Source: Phyllobacterium sp. 21LDTY02-6
GTDB taxonomy: Bacteria > Pseudomonadota > Alphaproteobacteria > Rhizobiales > Rhizobiaceae
DNA length: 64,000 nucleotides
NCBI RefSeq assembly: GCF_023554255.2
Contig: NZ_JAMJWD020000007.1
Coordinates: 248,001-312,000, forward strand
Direction of reading: 5' to 3'
The notes beneath the pieces were generated by a model. The model was not told the origin of the DNA, ran no database searches, and saw only the letters and a list, made by a program, of their open reading frames with translations. This document shows positions 62,339 to 64,000 of this stretch, one piece after another (position 1 is the stretch's first letter; every line of letters begins with the position of its first letter). Position numbers and translations under genes: made by a program.

Positions 62339-62995
62339 ATGGCACGCACCACGGGTTCCGAAGGCGGCAAGACGCGCAGCGCGATCGAGGCCGCGGCAAA
62401 GCGGCTCATCGCCCGCACCGGCTATGAGGCGATGTCGATGCGCCGGCTGGCCGATGAGGTCGGCGTGCAGCCGGCGGCGTTCTATCGCTATTATTCCAAC
62501 AAGCAGCAGCTGCTGCATTCGCTGATGCATGGCCATATGGAGCGGCTGCTCGGCGCGTGGCGGGCGGAGGACCCGGTCGAGGATGCACCGGCGCAGCGGC
62601 TCGCGGCCTTCATCCGCTTCCACATCCATTATCATATCGAGCGGCGCGAGGATGTGCACATCGCCAATATGGAGCTGCGCAGCCTCGATGCGGCGAACCG
62701 CGCGACCATCGTGGCGCTGCGTTCCGACTATGAGGGCAGCCTGCGCGCCATTCTCGATGCGGGCGTCGGGCGCGGCGATTTCGCCATCGACGACATAGCG
62801 CTGGCGGCGCGGGCGATCATCGCCATGACGACGGGGGTCAATGTCTGGTTCCGCAAGGATGACAGGCTTTCCGTCACGGAAATCGCCGAAGGTTACGTCA
62901 ATCTCGGCATGCGCCTTGTTGGCGCCAAGAAGATCAATGCAGATGCAGCGGGAGGCAGAAATGTACCAGTCGGGCCTAAGATTCGGATTCTCTGA
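62339..62995 (+). CDS. TetR/AcrR-family transcriptional regulator
   Basis: A 218-residue regulator. The HTH region (about 12-58) reads [19 protein letters not shown] then [21 protein letters not shown]. The C-terminal domain (about 75-195) resembles that of acyl-CoA-responsive regulators. It overlaps the isovaleryl-CoA dehydrogenase start by 35 bases, so it probably controls leucine/acyl-CoA degradation with an acyl-CoA as ligand. It has a large palindrome directly upstream for autoregulation. Confidence 0.88.
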   Translation: MARTTGSEGGKTRSAIEAAAKRLIARTGYEAMSMRRLADEVGVQPAAFYRYYSNKQQLLHSLMHGHMERLLGAWRAEDPVEDAPAQRLAAFIRFHIHYHIERREDVHIANMELRSLDAANRATIVALRSDYEGSLRAILDAGVGRGDFAIDDIALAARAIIAMTTGVNVWFRKDDRLSVTEIAEGYVNLGMRLVGAKKINADAAGGRNVPVGPKIRIL

Positions 62996-64000
62996 CGAGA
63001 TCGAGGCATTGCGCGAAACCGTGCACCGCTTCGCACAGGAGAGGATTGCGCCGCTGGCGGCGGAAACCGACAGGAACAACCAGTTCCCCATGCAGCTGTG
63101 GCAGGAGCTCGGCGCGCTCGGCCTCCTGGGCATGACCGCCGATCCGCAATTCGGCGGCTCGGGGCTCGGCTATCTTGCCCACACGATCGCCATGGAGGAG
63201 ATTTCCCGCGCCTCTGCATCCATCGGCCTGTCCTATGGCGCCCATTCCAATCTCTGCGTCAACCAGATCAATCGCTGGGGCAGCGAAGCGCAGAAGGCGC
63301 GCTATCTGCCGAAATTGTGCTCCGGCGAGAATGTCGGCGCGCTGGCCATGTCCGAGCCCGGCGCCGGTTCCGATGTCGTGTCGATGAAATTGCGGGCCGA
63401 CAAGAAGAACGACCGCTATGTGCTCAACGGCAACAAGATGTGGATCACCAACGGCCCCGATGCGGATACGCTCGTGGTCTATGCGAGGAGCGACCCCGCC
63501 GCCGGTTCGCGCGGCATAACAGCCTTCCTGGTCGAGAAGGGCAACAAGGGCTTCACCACGGCGCAGAAGCTGGACAAGCTCGGCATGCGCGGCTCCAATA
63601 CGTGCGAGCTGGTCTTCGAGGATTGCGAGATCCCGTTCGAGAACGTGCTCGGCGAGGAAGGCATGGGCGTGAAGATCCTGATGTCCGGGCTCGATTACGA
63701 GCGCGTGGTGCTGTCGGGCGGGCCGCTCGGCATCATGGCCGCCTGTCTCGATGTCGTCGTGCCCTATGTGCATGAGCGCAGGCAGTTCGGCCAGCCGATC
63801 GGCGAGTTCCAGCTGATGCAGGGCAAGCTTGCCGACATGTACACGACGATGAACGCGTCGCGCGCCTATGTCTATGCCGTCGCCGCCGCCTGCGATCGCG
63901 GCGAGACCACGCGCAAGGATGCGGCCGGCTGCATCCTTTATGCGGCGGAAAAGGCCACATGGTGCGCGCTCGAAGCCATCCAGGCCCTTGGCGGCAACGG
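62961..64000 (+). CDS. ivd: Isovaleryl-CoA dehydrogenase (partial, 3' end outside window)
   Basis: The first 346 codons of an acyl-CoA dehydrogenase in leucine catabolism (isovaleryl-CoA to 3-methylcrotonyl-CoA, FAD-dependent). [14 protein letters not shown] and [11 protein letters not shown] are family signatures. The catalytic Glu is at the isovaleryl-specific position in [16 protein letters not shown], rather than near the C terminus as in short-chain enzymes. GGAGG precedes the ATG at 62961. The window ends at [10 protein letters not shown], so about 40 residues are missing. Confidence 0.92.
   Translation, partial: MYQSGLRFGFSDEIEALRETVHRFAQERIAPLAAETDRNNQFPMQLWQELGALGLLGMTADPQFGGSGLGYLAHTIAMEEISRASASIGLSYGAHSNLCVNQINRWGSEAQKARYLPKLCSGENVGALAMSEPGAGSDVVSMKLRADKKNDRYVLNGNKMWITNGPDADTLVVYARSDPAAGSRGITAFLVEKGNKGFTTAQKLDKLGMRGSNTCELVFEDCEIPFENVLGEEGMGVKILMSGLDYERVVLSGGPLGIMAACLDVVVPYVHERRQFGQPIGEFQLMQGKLADMYTTMNASRAYVYAVAAACDRGETTRKDAAGCILYAAEKATWCALEAIQALGGN

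Overview
The window looks like a stretch of chromosome from a Brucellaceae-type alphaproteobacterium (Hyphomicrobiales), a relative of Brucella/Ochrobactrum. The evidence is two oppositely oriented Omp2-type porins about 0.8 kb apart, an F1-ATPase zeta subunit, an ECF41 sigma factor, a single bifunctional Rsh protein in an rpoZ-rsh-pyrE-...-acpS-lepB-rnc-era-recO run, and dense high-GC coding on both strands. Species cannot be assigned from sequence alone. Nearly all genes are ordinary chromosomal genes. The accessory parts are 47.1-49.4 kb (integrase, toxin-antitoxin, tRNA-Ser), 51.2-51.8 kb, and 59.8-61.6 kb (repeats).

Layout. 0-2.3 kb: citramalate synthase (partial), GFA-family protein and cysS. 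2.7-6.5 kb: LysE exporter, SRAP, Nudix and several alphaproteobacterial unknowns. 6.5-8.7 kb: AhpD-like protein, ECF41 sigma factor and PhzF protein. 8.7-13.6 kb: dihydroorotase, divergent from a ygfZ-HD-phosphatase-NadQ/NrtR-like regulator-cupin run. 13.6-16.6 kb: VOC protein, RBBP9-like hydrolase, HpcH aldolase and ATPase zeta subunit. 16.9-19.8 kb: purC-purS-purQ, a GST and a lipoprotein. 19.9-25.1 kb: a five-gene nadA-nadB-nadC-panC-panB operon with a palindromic operator over its promoter, the probable target of the regulator at 12.1 kb. 25.6-27.8 kb: galactitol-type PTS IIC-IIA-IIB. 28-36.3 kb: the long housekeeping run from rpoZ to recO. 36.6-42.6 kb: NYN protein, family 5 UDG, smpB, dapA, lytic transglycosylase and an alpha/beta hydrolase. 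42.6-44 kb: a three-gene envelope cluster that includes a 32-codon membrane ORF. 44.2-47.1 kb: the porin pair around an SMR transporter. 47.4-49.4 kb: integrase, a Doc-type toxin-antitoxin module and tRNA-Ser(GCU). 49.8-51.2 kb: envelope unknowns. 51.8-57.1 kb: a TetR-controlled RND efflux operon. 57.3-62.1 kb: small membrane and exported proteins, a HisC-like aminotransferase and repeat arrays. 62.3-64 kb: a TetR regulator overlapping a truncated isovaleryl-CoA dehydrogenase gene.

The most interesting signals are: (1) a Doc toxin with a 56-residue unrecognised partner, whose promoter spacer holds a perfect inverted repeat, in a mini-island beside tRNA-Ser; (2) a 9-bp hairpin that would hide the Shine-Dalgarno of only one of the two porins; (3) the regulator-operator link for NAD/pantothenate synthesis; (4) a terminator-like hairpin between the RND adaptor and pump genes, behind two TetR operators 60 bp apart; (5) a probable leaderless TetR mRNA made from inside its own operator; and (6) a nested repeat array at 60.86-61.54 kb. 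All calls come from reading the sequence; no database search was run.
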